DNA from: Gammaproteobacteria bacterium
GTDB taxonomy: Bacteria > Pseudomonadota > Gammaproteobacteria > SZUA-21
Length of the DNA stretch: 41,133 nucleotides
Assembly (NCBI GenBank): GCA_003233345.1
Contig: QILK01000233.1
Span: 1-41,133 of the forward strand
Direction of reading: 5' to 3'
Shown here: positions 26,330 to 35,504 of the stretch, piece by piece
How positions within the stretch are numbered: position 1 is the stretch's first letter
Layout: the number at the start of each line of letters is the position of its first letter
The notes under the pieces: generated by a model
What the model was told of the DNA's origin: nothing
The model's input: only the letters and a program-made list of their open reading frames with translations
The model's database searches: none
Made by a program: the position numbers and the translations under genes

Positions 26330-28711
26330 ATGTCCGCAAACGCCACTAAGAAACCCTTGTGGAAACGGCTATTCAGGTTTTTTCTATATACACCTGTAGC
26401 ACTCTTAATGGCGTTTGCACTATTTATCGCGCTCGATTATTTCTTCCCGCTACCCATTGAACAGACCCGGAACAAGCAACAACAAAGCGCGATAGTTGTT
26501 GCCAGTGATGGTGAGCCCTTGCGCGCATTTGCAAGTGATAAAGGGGTATGGCGTTATCCAATCAATATCGACGATGTTTCACCGCTTTATTTTGAAACAT
26601 TACTCTCTTATGAAGACCGCTGGTTTTACCAGCACCCGGGCATTAATCCCTATGCACTGCTGCGCGCCATGTGGCAACGAATCAGTAACGGCAAGGTTAT
26701 CTCAGGAGGATCAACGCTGACGATGCAAGTTGCCCGCATCATTGACCCGCATTCAAGAAGTATCAGCGGGAAAATAAAACAGATGTTTCGGGCAACGCAG
26801 TTGGAATGGCATTATTCCAAAAAAGAAATACTGACGTTTTATATTAATCTGGCACCGTTTGGTGGCGCGATCGAAGGCGTTGAAGCAGCCAGTCGCGCGT
26901 ATTTAGGAAAATCGGCCAAAGAATTAACGCGTGCCGAGGCGGCCCTACTCACGGTATTACCCCAAGCCCCGACCCGCTTTCGACCTGACCGGCAATCAGC
27001 GCGCGCGGAAAACGCTCGAAACAAAGTGATCAACCGAATGGTTAGCTTTAAAATATGGACACCGGAACAAGCCAAACAGGCAAAAATTGAAAAAGTGATG
27101 CGACGCCATTACCGGCAACCCATGCTAGCCCCGCTCTTTGCCCGACGCATGAAAAAACGCGCAAGAAAAACCGGTATTGTAAAAACCACGCTTGATTCTT
27201 CCTTGCAAATTACCCTCGAAGATAAAATCAAGGATTATGTGACCCGATTTCCGGCTCGAACTTCAGCGGCAGTGCTGGTAGTGGATAACAAATCGCTGGA
27301 AGTCCGCGCCTATGTCGGCTCGGCAGACTTTGTCAATAACGCACGTTTTGGCCATATTGATATGGTACAAGCATCACGCTCACCCGGTTCTACATTGAAA
27401 CCATTTCTATATGGTCTGGCTATCGAAGACGGGCTATTACATTCGGCCAGCCTGCTCTCCGACGCGCCAATCGAATATGATGGCTATCGTCCCAGTAACT
27501 TTAGCCGCGGATTTCGCGGACCTGTCAGTATGAGCCAAGCGCTACAATTATCACTTAACCTGCCGGCTGTACAAACGATGTATCATTATACGCCACAAAA
27601 ATTTATGGCCCGAGTACGCAATGGTGGGCTTAAGTTAACGATTCCTAACCATGGAAAACCAAATCTCGCGGTTATTCTTGGGGGGACTGGTACCAGTCTG
27701 GAATCGCTGGTATCAGCCTATACTGCATTTGGACGTCAGGGCTTAAGCGGTCGACTGCGATTCCAGCCATCAGATCCGCTGGTGGAACGGCGTATGCTTG
27801 ATTCCGGTGCAGCCTGGATTATCCGCAATATCCTCGAAGCCAATAGCCGGCCCGGCGTACCCCAGGATTATTTAAGCTGGTCCAATTCCAGGCTCGTGGC
27901 ATGGAAGACCGGCACCAGTTACGGTTTTCGTGATGCTTGGGCAATTGGTGTGACGGATCAATATACCATTGGTGTCTGGGTGGGGCGTCCTGATAGTACA
28001 CCCGTACCCGGCCACTATGGTGCAGTGACCGCAGCACCAATATTATTTGATATCGTTGATTCACTCCCCACTAGAGATCTGATCGCCAACAATAACGCCA
28101 GACCGTCTAAAGTCAAACGCGTAAAAATATGCTGGCCACTGGGCAGTCAGTACAATGAGAAAAATAAAGACTTGTGCCATGAACGTCGTAGCGCCTGGAT
28201 ACTAAGCAATACCATTCCCGGTACACTTCCCGATATTGGCGTTAAAGCATGGGAAAGTCGCATCGTTAAATATTGGGTCAACGCGGCCACAAACAAACTT
28301 GTCACAGCCGAATGCGGGGTTGCCAAGCGGGTACCACGCACACTCGCCCGCTGGCCCTACGCGCTGGAACCGTGGCTTCCACCTTCGACCTTAGCAGTTT
28401 CAAAATTACCAAAAACCGATAAAGGTTGTCCACAACATTCTGTCAACATGCTTGGCCATTTAAAAATCACTGGCCTGGCCGCACAAACAGTTGTGCGAAA
28501 ATCGGGGCCCAATGCTGACCATCCTTTGATACATCTGGCGGCACTTGGTGGCAAGGGAAGACTATTTTGGCTTATTAATGGCAATCTAAAAGCCCGGACA
28601 AAACCCAGCCAGCATTTTAACTACCAGTTCAAGAAACCAGGCCTATATAAAATCACCGTCATGGATAATAAAGGCCAATATGATAGCGTTGAAATCAAGG
28701 TCATTCAGTAA
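26330..28711 (+). CDS. pbpC: Penicillin-binding protein 1C
   Basis: This is a bifunctional class A PBP of 793 aa, anchored by a membrane helix at about residues 17-38. The glycosyltransferase domain (GT51) has the catalytic Glu95 in SYEDRWFYQHPG and the block SGGSTLTMQVAR. The transpeptidase domain shows the motifs Ser354-TLK (SPGSTLKP), SLN (LSLNLPAV) and Lys526-TG (WKTGTSYG). A BiPBP_C domain forms the last 90 or so residues. The start at 26330 is 2 nt after the alpha-2-macroglobulin stop, so the two are translationally linked. It synthesises peptidoglycan in the periplasm, probably at damage sites. Confidence 0.96.
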   Translation: MSANATKKPLWKRLFRFFLYTPVALLMAFALFIALDYFFPLPIEQTRNKQQQSAIVVASDGEPLRAFASDKGVWRYPINIDDVSPLYFETLLSYEDRWFYQHPGINPYALLRAMWQRISNGKVISGGSTLTMQVARIIDPHSRSISGKIKQMFRATQLEWHYSKKEILTFYINLAPFGGAIEGVEAASRAYLGKSAKELTRAEAALLTVLPQAPTRFRPDRQSARAENARNKVINRMVSFKIWTPEQAKQAKIEKVMRRHYRQPMLAPLFARRMKKRARKTGIVKTTLDSSLQITLEDKIKDYVTRFPARTSAAVLVVDNKSLEVRAYVGSADFVNNARFGHIDMVQASRSPGSTLKPFLYGLAIEDGLLHSASLLSDAPIEYDGYRPSNFSRGFRGPVSMSQALQLSLNLPAVQTMYHYTPQKFMARVRNGGLKLTIPNHGKPNLAVILGGTGTSLESLVSAYTAFGRQGLSGRLRFQPSDPLVERRMLDSGAAWIIRNILEANSRPGVPQDYLSWSNSRLVAWKTGTSYGFRDAWAIGVTDQYTIGVWVGRPDSTPVPGHYGAVTAAPILFDIVDSLPTRDLIANNNARPSKVKRVKICWPLGSQYNEKNKDLCHERRSAWILSNTIPGTLPDIGVKAWESRIVKYWVNAATNKLVTAECGVAKRVPRTLARWPYALEPWLPPSTLAVSKLPKTDKGCPQHSVNMLGHLKITGLAAQTVVRKSGPNADHPLIHLAALGGKGRLFWLINGNLKARTKPSQHFNYQFKKPGLYKITVMDNKGQYDSVEIKVIQ

Positions 28712-28777
28712 CCTCCCTCACCAGACTGGCAGTTTTACTGCGCTATACTTAAAAAATCGGTACAAAGCTAGAAACGT

Positions 28778-28796
28778 AAAGCAAATCTGCTTTTTT
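28778..28796 (+). terminator. Weak candidate terminator after pbpC
   Basis: AAAGCA (28778-28783) and TGCTTT (28788-28793) form a 6-bp stem with a 4-nt loop and run into T residues to 28796. The stem is AT-rich, so it may be a weak stop between pbpC and the M23 peptidase gene. Confidence 0.4.
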
Positions 28797-28890
28797 CCAG
28801 GATCAACAGTGACGCTTCCTATTCTGCTTAAATATTTGCTACTATAGTAAATGGGATAAGAGATAAATGGGATAGAAGGTAATCGGGAAT

Positions 28891-29538
28891 ATGAAATCAA
28901 TTCTTAGCACTATTATTTTTCAGATGTCAATAATATCGATGGGCGCAGTGTCTGACAAACCTGACAATTATGCGTTTGATGGCCCAGGTATATCCCAATA
29001 TTTATTTGAAAAATGTCCAGTCGCCGATGGATTTGATTTTCCGGTTGGCAAGCCTAACGCGCGGGGATACTACAATGCCCAGAAATTTGGCAAAAATCTT
29101 CATTTAGGTGACGATTGGAATGGCAACGGCGGTGGTAATTCTGACTTAAAAGACCCGGTATATTCAATAGCACATGGTATTGTCATCTCGGCCAAACGCG
29201 AACCGCAAAATTGGGGAAACGTGGTTAGGATACTGCATAATACCGGCACACGTCAGAAACCAGTTTATATCGAATCCGTATATGCGCATCTTGACAAAAT
29301 TCATGTTAGACGTGGAAAAGCAGTTCGTCGTGGTCAAAAGATAGGGACTATTGGTAATGTCGGTGGCGTCTATCTTGCGCATTTGCATTTGGAGATTCGC
29401 GATACGATTAACAAAGCAATTGGTGACGGCTACGATAGAATCACCACGGGTTACCTTAACCCCACCCGGTTTATTAAAAAATCCCGTCCCCGTTATAGAA
29501 AACGAAAAAAAACCCGTCGCGCAAAAATTCGAAAATAA
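28891..29538 (+). CDS. M23 family metallopeptidase (LytM-like)
   Basis: This 215-aa exported zinc peptidase has a hydrophobic N-terminus of about 20 residues. The zinc ligands are visible as His71 and Asp75 in HLGDDWN and His166 in the HLH motif (His164-Leu-His166) of AHLHLEIRD. It should cut peptide bonds in peptidoglycan cross-links or stems. The C-terminus (about 25 residues) is strongly basic (SRPRYRKRKKTRRAKIRK), which may help binding to wall polymers. It lies next to other cell-wall genes and is followed 66 nt later by the DUF1287 gene. Confidence 0.88.
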   Translation: MKSILSTIIFQMSIISMGAVSDKPDNYAFDGPGISQYLFEKCPVADGFDFPVGKPNARGYYNAQKFGKNLHLGDDWNGNGGGNSDLKDPVYSIAHGIVISAKREPQNWGNVVRILHNTGTRQKPVYIESVYAHLDKIHVRRGKAVRRGQKIGTIGNVGGVYLAHLHLEIRDTINKAIGDGYDRITTGYLNPTRFIKKSRPRYRKRKKTRRAKIRK

Positions 29539-29604
29539 AGATGAAACATTGTACATTTTCTTTCGTTAATAATATTAATAAAGACAACTTTGTATAGTCT
29601 CATC

Positions 29605-30219
29605 ATGAAAACCAATAGATTACTTATACTTATATTTTTTTTACTCTTCAATACAACTCTAGTATTGGCCGACAAATCCGATAATAAAATTCTATCGAAC
29701 CTGGTCAATGCCGCCTTGGAACGCACTAAAAACCTGGTTATTTACGATGGTTCGTATAAAAGAATAAAATACCCTATGGGTGATGTATCGCCTTTGAAAG
29801 GGGTTTGCACTGACGTTGTCATCCGTAGCTACCGAAAACTGGGTATCGATTTACAAAGAGAAGTACACCTGGATATTCGCTCGAATTTCAAAAAATACCC
29901 TGCTAATTGGGGACTAAAAAAACCCGACACCAATATTGATCACCGCCGCGTACCCAACTTACGTGTCTTTCTTAGTCGACATGGAAAAAGCCTCTCTGTC
30001 ACCAAAAACAGCAAAGACTATAAACCCGGCGACCTGGTTACCTGGAAGCTCGATAATAACCTTCCGCATATCGGCATAGTCGTCAATAAAAGATCAGCCG
30101 ATGGCAAACGCCCGCTTATCGTTCATAATATTGGACTTGGACCAAGACTGGAAGATATGCTTTTTCGCTACAAAATCACCGGACACTATCGTTACTACGG
30201 CCCTAAAAAAATAAAGTAG
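29605..30219 (+). CDS. DUF1287 family exported protein (papain-like fold)
   Basis: The DUF1287 family includes E. coli YijF. I place the start at the ATG at 29605 (204 aa), which begins a good signal sequence (MKTNRLLILIFFLLFNTTL); an in-frame Met 15 nt earlier lacks support. Cys68 in GVCTDVVIRSY, His155 in LPHIGIV and the following VHNIG resemble the Cys-His-polar triad of NlpC/P60-type amidases, so a role in cell-wall turnover is plausible but unproven. The stop codon lies inside the GTAG head of a REP unit (30216-30219). Confidence 0.85.
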   Translation: MKTNRLLILIFFLLFNTTLVLADKSDNKILSNLVNAALERTKNLVIYDGSYKRIKYPMGDVSPLKGVCTDVVIRSYRKLGIDLQREVHLDIRSNFKKYPANWGLKKPDTNIDHRRVPNLRVFLSRHGKSLSVTKNSKDYKPGDLVTWKLDNNLPHIGIVVNKRSADGKRPLIVHNIGLGPRLEDMLFRYKITGHYRYYGPKKIK

Positions 30220-30373
30220 CCCGGACTTCGCGCAGCGAACGCCGGGGAAACGAACATGGTCACAACAGTAAAGTAAGATATGTCCGGTATACTTTTGACC
30301 GGTTGTAGAATTTGGGTTAAATTTAAGAAGATTATTGTTTTCCCCGGCGTTCGCTACGCGAAGTCCGGGCTAC
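30216..30373. repeat. REP-paired element, copy 3
   Basis: A plus-strand REP unit at 30216-30247 and an inverted unit at 30342-30373 share all 32 positions except the central loop bases. The 94-nt interior aligns along most of its length with the reverse complement of the copy 1 interior: it starts AAACGAACATGG, then AGTAAAGTAAGATATG, with copy 1 giving AGTAAAGCAGGATATG. The left unit supplies the stop codon of the DUF1287 gene. The region separates convergent genes. Confidence 0.82.
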
Positions 30374-30408
30374 GCATGCCCAGGCATTATTAATAATTTG
30401 AAGTTTGA

Positions 30409-31479
30409 TTAAGGTATCGGTGTAATGGTCACGGGCGGCTGTGAGACATTATTACCACTCGTCGCCTTATTCGTTACTTTGCTAGCAGGCGGCTTTGCAG
30501 AGACAGGCGTTTTGTTTGGGGCAATCGGGGGGGTAGTTGACGGTGCCACTTTTGCAGCAGTCTGGCTAACCTTACTGGGTTGAGCAATAGGTGGCTTAAT
30601 AGCGGAATAACTGCCATCAGGATTTTTTCGAAATTTCGGTGCATTAGGTTTTTTAGATGTACTGGTTATCACGGTTTTTGCCGGACGTTTACCAGCACTT
30701 TTGCTTACATACTTGGATTTTGCTTTTTTTCTAACAGACTTTCGATGACCACGATTTTTTTTACGCTGCCTTTTTGCCAACAAGGTTGTTCCTCGCGATC
30801 GCCCGTTTTTCCTTAATGCCAATTCAACATGTAAATGGTCTGCCGTTCCGACATGACGCAATGTCTTAAAACCCATCATTTGCATCGCTACATTAGTCGT
30901 CCAGTTATGAACCTTACTGCGTCCCGTTGTACGTAAGTCAATCGCGTGTACATAGCCATTTGGCTGAGTAAAGTGTAGGGATTTTCGATAGGTACGCAAA
31001 CCCATTTTGCGATAGTCCCTGATGTTTCTACTCATATCTGTTATTAAGATAGAGCGATCAAATAGCGCCCAGGTGCGAATACCCAACCGTAAAACCGGAT
31101 GCACCTGCGTATATTCAGCTGCTGTTTTTTTGTCTTTTACGTTTTCATCCTGAATAACAAACAGTGCCCACACAAGATAAGCGATCACTGTCACTATCGA
31201 TAAAGCAGACCTGTATTTAAGGCTAAAAGAAATTCTTTTAAAAAAAGCCCGGTCAATTGCAGTTAAATAAGCCAGCAAAACCAAAAACACGATAACCGAA
31301 CATGCAAGTAACGTAGCCCATATAGGGAAGTCATAAAAATAGAACATAACCGCTACTTTGGTTAATATAATAAAAGGCAAAATAACAAGCATGCCTAGGC
31401 CAATCAGCCCCAATGGCAATAATAATAAAAACTTTAATAGTGAATTAAATTGCATAATATTATTTAGTAAAAATAACAA
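30409..31479 (-). CDS. Membrane-anchored M15-like peptidase domain protein
   Basis: This 356-aa protein has three predicted membrane segments in the first 110 residues, then a domain at about 118-235 resembling M15/LAS-type peptidoglycan peptidases. The block SLHFTQPNGYVHAIDLRT holds a candidate His and Asp, and ADHLHVEL holds the HxH metal site. The remainder is first strongly basic (RQRKKNRGHRKSVRKKAKSK) and then Pro/Ala/Thr-rich, probably a disordered wall-spanning tail. It could be a D,D- or L,D-peptidase, or a binding protein if ligands are incomplete. A second Met (residue 9) is an alternative start. It lies convergent with the DUF1287 gene. Confidence 0.68.
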   Translation of the reverse strand: MLFLLNNIMQFNSLLKFLLLLPLGLIGLGMLVILPFIILTKVAVMFYFYDFPIWATLLACSVIVFLVLLAYLTAIDRAFFKRISFSLKYRSALSIVTVIAYLVWALFVIQDENVKDKKTAAEYTQVHPVLRLGIRTWALFDRSILITDMSRNIRDYRKMGLRTYRKSLHFTQPNGYVHAIDLRTTGRSKVHNWTTNVAMQMMGFKTLRHVGTADHLHVELALRKNGRSRGTTLLAKRQRKKNRGHRKSVRKKAKSKYVSKSAGKRPAKTVITSTSKKPNAPKFRKNPDGSYSAIKPPIAQPSKVSQTAAKVAPSTTPPIAPNKTPVSAKPPASKVTNKATSGNNVSQPPVTITPIP

Positions 31480-31836
31480 CGACTATCTTTCAATTATATT
31501 AATATTAGTATACTGCCAAGACCGGGTTCTTATAAACCTTATCTGGCGACCAAACTGACTATATCGCTTCCCCTATTAATCGTGCCTGAATGACCCTGGT
31601 TGAATTAAGGCAGCCGCTGCTCATTGATATAGTAGTGTATAAAGATATATCGACTTGCCACTATTAACAAGCGTTAACACAACTTTTTTTGGAAAATCAC
31701 GTCAAATTAGCCAGTTAAGCCTAATTCAGCTAAGGTTATAAAGGAATTCCGTACTATGACTCAATGGTAAAATAACTTATGCAAAGTGGCTAATTGAGGA
31801 CAAAAATTAGAAACTATCTGCCCGTCGAAGACCCAC

Positions 31837-31876
31837 CAAAAGAAAGGCCGCTGACAGAATTTTTCTGTCAGCGGCC
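31837..31876 (-). terminator. Strong hairpin, probable terminator of the sucrose synthase transcript
   Basis: GGCCGCTGACAGAA (31846-31859) and TTCTGTCAGCGGCC (31863-31876) form a perfect 14-bp stem with a 3-nt loop. On the minus strand it is followed by TTTCTTTT, the expected direction for ending the sucrose synthase message, whose gene stops 300 bp upstream at 32176. The plus-strand side has no T run. Confidence 0.7.
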
Positions 31877-31995
31877 CTGTCATTACTTATTTCGGATCTG
31901 ACAAACACGTTGTTATATATTTTTTTAACTATTTGCTGATTATTTCCTTACCCAGCCTCACTCCTTGTGTTTTCATAGTGTGGAGATCTTGTTTA

Positions 31996-32028
31996 CTGTC
32001 CCTGTTCTGTCCCTGTTCTATCCCTGAC
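31996..32028. repeat. Three-copy 11-bp tandem repeat
   Basis: CTGTCCCTGTT occurs at 31996-32006 and exactly again at 32007-32017, with a degenerate third copy, CTATCCCTGAC, at 32018-32028. No function is evident; it lies downstream of sucrose synthase. Confidence 0.6.
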
Positions 32029-32175
32029 TATCAATCCATGACCGCTTGCATAGCGCTACGCATTGGTCTATCCATGACAATACATAAAACACTGATAACA
32101 AGACGCGTATGACACACAATGAGAATACACAATTTAAAAAGGTGATAACGTGAACCAATTCTGGTTTTATCGCTT

Positions 32176-34626
32176 TTATATAGATAATTTAATACGGGAA
32201 TTTTTTAACGACGGTTTTAATTGCGATTTTTTTTCTATGGCGGCAGCCAAAGGTCGGTATTGCAAGCCATAAAACATTTGCAGGTAACGGTCCATCTCTA
32301 TTTTTTCCAGGCCAGTCATTGCTTTCCAGAACCCATAGGTGTGCGAAAGGGTCATTAGTCTTTCTGCATATTGCCCCCAGGTATAATTCTTGGCCACTCT
32401 ATCGATCGCTTCAGTGGAAATATTATTCCAGTATTTTGGATCTTGATCACAAGTTTTAAAAAACCTTTCTATTATCTGACCACAAATAAATCCGTTATGC
32501 GGATCAATATGAAAACCTGATATTCCATCGACAACGATTTCTGAGGGCCCGCCATACTCAGTAGCAAACGTGGGCAACCCACAAGCCATTGCCTCGATCA
32601 CGGTTAAACCGAAAGCTTCAAAAATTGCCGGTTGAACAAAGACCCCCTTCATATCAGCCACATAGCGATAGAGTTCACCGACCATATTTTTATCTAGTCG
32701 GCGACCGATCCAGCGCATAGAGCTATCGAGCTGAAAATGATCCATCAACTTTTGTATCTTTTTAATTTCGTCGTGTTCCTCCCTGTCCGTGTTTACCGAT
32801 CCATGTACATGGCCTGCGATCACCAGTAAGTTGGCTTTTTCCTGTAATTTTTTGTTGTTACCATACCACTCAACCAGCCCAGCGATGTTCTTGATGCCGT
32901 CCAGCCTGGATATCGTAAAAATAATACGCTTGTTACAATCCAAAAAACAGCCTCGGGAAGTCTTATCTGCTTCGCCAAAGATTAAAGAAGTAATTTCATT
33001 TTCAAGCCCTTGCAAACGTTTCTTTTTATCATAAAAAGGGAAATATATATCAGCGTTAATGCCAGGAGAAACGATATTAAATTTAGGATCATGTAAATTC
33101 ACACCATTGATTACTCGATACAAACCCGGCAGTGTATAGCTCTGATAAGACTCGTACTGGCCCACACTGTCATCTCTACCGGCTATTTCCTGGTAACTAC
33201 TCGCAATAATTAAATCTGCCGCATTCATCGAAATGAGGTCTGCGGTATACTGGCAAGCAAAATGATACTTTTCATCGTGCTGCTTCCAATAGAGATCCGA
33301 ATAGCTGTATTTGGCTTTTTCAAGTGCGTGAGCGATATTACACTGTGTCACATTAAGATTCTCTGATAAAATTGTAGCCACCAGGTTTCCGTCTGAGTAA
33401 TTACCAATAATTAAATCCGGGCGGCCTTCTAACGCAATCAGAATTTCTTTTTGCGCATCCATGGCAAACTTCTCTAAGTATGGCCAGATTTCAAAGCGGG
33501 ATACCCAATGCGGAATCACCTCTCCTTCGCAGTTATAAAACGGCACTCTTAGTATTTTGGTATGCTTTGTTCCAATCACTTTTTCATGTTGCTGATTACA
33601 AGTTGTGTGCTGCGCCTCAGGAATCAAACGGGTAACGATAAGAATTTTGGGTTCAATGTCAATCCCTTGTGCGCGGATTTTTTTGCGCATTTCATTTTCG
33701 ATCGCTCGCACCTGATCCAGAATATAAACCAGTTGTCCGCCGGTATCTGGCATTCCCAACACATTAGACTGTCCAAAAAACCCATGTGGCGACACAATAA
33801 CAATATTGAATATCATTGGCAGCTGGCTAATAAATTTTTCCAAATTACTTGCGTTGGGCGCCTCCAGTAAATCCGTTAGCAAACGGAAATTTTCGCGAAT
33901 CTGTGCAACGGTGGCACCCCACCCTGGCTCCAAACCAAACGCCTGTAACTGAAAAGCCACTTGTTTCCAGGCTAAACCCTGCTCCTGTTGGGATAAATAC
34001 TCTTCAGAGAATTTTAAGCCAGTCCGTAACGCATCTAAATCCTTCACTCTTTCATTGAGCATAAGCGGCTTGCCCTGAACCTGGTGGTCGCGTAAAAACG
34101 CCAATAGCTTCTGGTTTCCCAAACTTATGTTTTCATAGAGGCTGCTGGAAAGCGCCTTATTTAGAAACTTCACCCCGTGGCCTATCGAGCCAATGTCCTG
34201 AAGTTTAGGAGACGCTGGCTTAAAGGCGGAAAAATCGACCTCGAGCAGCCATGGCGAACTTTCGCCATTAACATTAACAATATGCTCCTTAAACTTTAAG
34301 TATGCCCTTAAATTAATTTCCTCATGCTCCATGCTTTCAACATGGAACCGCAAATAGTTCCAGGTCGTTCGTCGCGGACGCGTTGCCAAATAAATCCAGG
34401 GCGATTCTATGACCGCTTCCTGGGCGATATTAATTGTATTTGCCAAACTGGATTTGCTGACAGATTCCGAATTAGCACTGCTATTACAGTACTCTGTAAA
34501 TACGTTTTGAATATCCGATCTTGTCAAAAAGGACTTATTTAAAGCCAGATATTTGTGGAGTAAAGGATAAACTGATTCACGATTACTTTTAATATATTCG
34601 TATAGTGATCCCATTTCTGTCATCAA
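32176..34626 (-). CDS. Sucrose synthase
   Basis: This GT4-family enzyme reversibly converts sucrose and a nucleoside diphosphate into fructose and NDP-glucose. The 816-aa length matches plant and bacterial sucrose synthases. Recognised blocks include the N-terminal regulatory region, IVIVSPHGFFGQSNVLGMPD, VTRLIPEAQHTTCNQ, GNYSDGNLVATILS, the region IAHALEKAKYSYSDLYW, and the C-terminal EAFGLTVIEAMACGLPTFAT with the E-x7-E motif. There is no phosphatase, sucrose-phosphate synthase or fructokinase next to it, unlike in many bacteria with this enzyme. It is monocistronic, ended by a hairpin at 31837-31876, and preceded by a long gene-free region. Confidence 0.95.
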   Translation of the reverse strand: MMTEMGSLYEYIKSNRESVYPLLHKYLALNKSFLTRSDIQNVFTEYCNSSANSESVSKSSLANTINIAQEAVIESPWIYLATRPRRTTWNYLRFHVESMEHEEINLRAYLKFKEHIVNVNGESSPWLLEVDFSAFKPASPKLQDIGSIGHGVKFLNKALSSSLYENISLGNQKLLAFLRDHQVQGKPLMLNERVKDLDALRTGLKFSEEYLSQQEQGLAWKQVAFQLQAFGLEPGWGATVAQIRENFRLLTDLLEAPNASNLEKFISQLPMIFNIVIVSPHGFFGQSNVLGMPDTGGQLVYILDQVRAIENEMRKKIRAQGIDIEPKILIVTRLIPEAQHTTCNQQHEKVIGTKHTKILRVPFYNCEGEVIPHWVSRFEIWPYLEKFAMDAQKEILIALEGRPDLIIGNYSDGNLVATILSENLNVTQCNIAHALEKAKYSYSDLYWKQHDEKYHFACQYTADLISMNAADLIIASSYQEIAGRDDSVGQYESYQSYTLPGLYRVINGVNLHDPKFNIVSPGINADIYFPFYDKKKRLQGLENEITSLIFGEADKTSRGCFLDCNKRIIFTISRLDGIKNIAGLVEWYGNNKKLQEKANLLVIAGHVHGSVNTDREEHDEIKKIQKLMDHFQLDSSMRWIGRRLDKNMVGELYRYVADMKGVFVQPAIFEAFGLTVIEAMACGLPTFATEYGGPSEIVVDGISGFHIDPHNGFICGQIIERFFKTCDQDPKYWNNISTEAIDRVAKNYTWGQYAERLMTLSHTYGFWKAMTGLEKIEMDRYLQMFYGLQYRPLAAAIEKKSQLKPSLKNSRIKLSI

Positions 34627-35467
34627 TTCTCTTCTAGGCTTATAAATTCGTAGCAGGTGGATTTAAACTATAAAATATTTTTGTAGCAAGCCTTACCAAA
34701 GCGCAATACTGCATTCAATACACTTCTACAGACTGCTGTAGCCTGCAGAATATAAACGGATTATGTAATCATTACTGTAAAAGTAGTCTATATGGTTTCA
34801 ATATTCAAACAACGGATCACCGCTAATACTTAATTCCCTTTTGCAAACGATAATCGTCACATCCTCCCGCCGTTAATACGCTGACAAACACATGACGTAA
34901 GAAAATAATAGAATAAGTCCGCCAATATTGGCGACTCAATGATCAAAAAAGTTTATGGCGATTGCGAATAACTTTAAATTTAACCAGTTGCTTAACAAAT
35001 AGAAAGCGGCAATCAATGAATTTAGCACTATTTACTGTTTAACGGTCAAATAGGTAAATTAATATCATTAAAAAGGACAAATATAACCGTTAAAATATAT
35101 TCGCTCATAATATATCTTATTGTTTTTACACATAATTAATTCTAATTTTTAAATTTTATTGGCATATATCTATACATACTGCCTATTTGTCTAATAGACA
35201 ACTATAATGTGGGAAAAATAGACCTTTTTTTTACTGTGAAATTATAGTTTTTGCATCATGTTATATCTCTAAATTACTGTTTATTAGTATTATTAATAAT
35301 GGTCATAGAATCCATGTGGTCATTGTAATTTCTATATTAATTACAGATGTATTATAGAAAATTTTAATTTATGCATAATGTTGCACCATAGATAAAAAAT
35401 GGATATAGCTAAATTAATATCCCGGTAAGGTATGGCCATATTATTTAAAACCATGGACACAAGTTTT
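34627..35467. other. Long gene-free AT-rich region with palindromes
   Basis: No gene is visible in these 840 bp; stops are dense in all frames. Three palindromes lie upstream of sucrose synthase: CTACAG-actg-CTGTAG (34726-34741), GATTATGTAATC (34759-34770) and the perfect 14-mer CGCCAATATTGGCG (34920-34933). They may be operators or hairpins. The rest, 35050-35400, is extremely AT-rich. Confidence 0.45.
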
Positions 35468-35496
35468 GTTGAAACTAGCAAATACAGCCCCCATAT
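35468..35496 (+). promoter_or_regulatory. Sigma-32 (heat-shock) promoter of the hsp20 gene
   Basis: GTTGAAA (35468-35474) and CCCCATAT (35489-35496) are separated by 14 bp. This closely matches the sigma-32 consensus CTTGAAA / CCCCATnT. Transcription would start near 35503 and give a leader of about 95 nt before the start codon at 35597. Confidence 0.82.
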
Positions 35497-35504
35497 TTTT
35501 ATCA

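Larger units (their letters stand above)
31480..32175. other. Gene-free AT-rich gap
   Basis: I see no gene in this 696-bp stretch. It contains the strong hairpin at 31846-31876, an 11-bp tandem repeat at 31996-32028, and the promoter region of the M15-like gene near 31480-31560. The sequence around 32035-32080 has a repeated TCCATGAC and a TAGCGCTA palindrome of unknown meaning. Confidence 0.5.

Noticed and set aside
31996-32028. Tandem repeat as a CRISPR array
   Set aside because: The units are 11 bp with no spacers and no cas genes are near.
35050-35400. AT-rich stretch as a replication origin
   Set aside because: I see no cluster of DnaA boxes and no dnaA or dnaN gene; low GC alone is not evidence.
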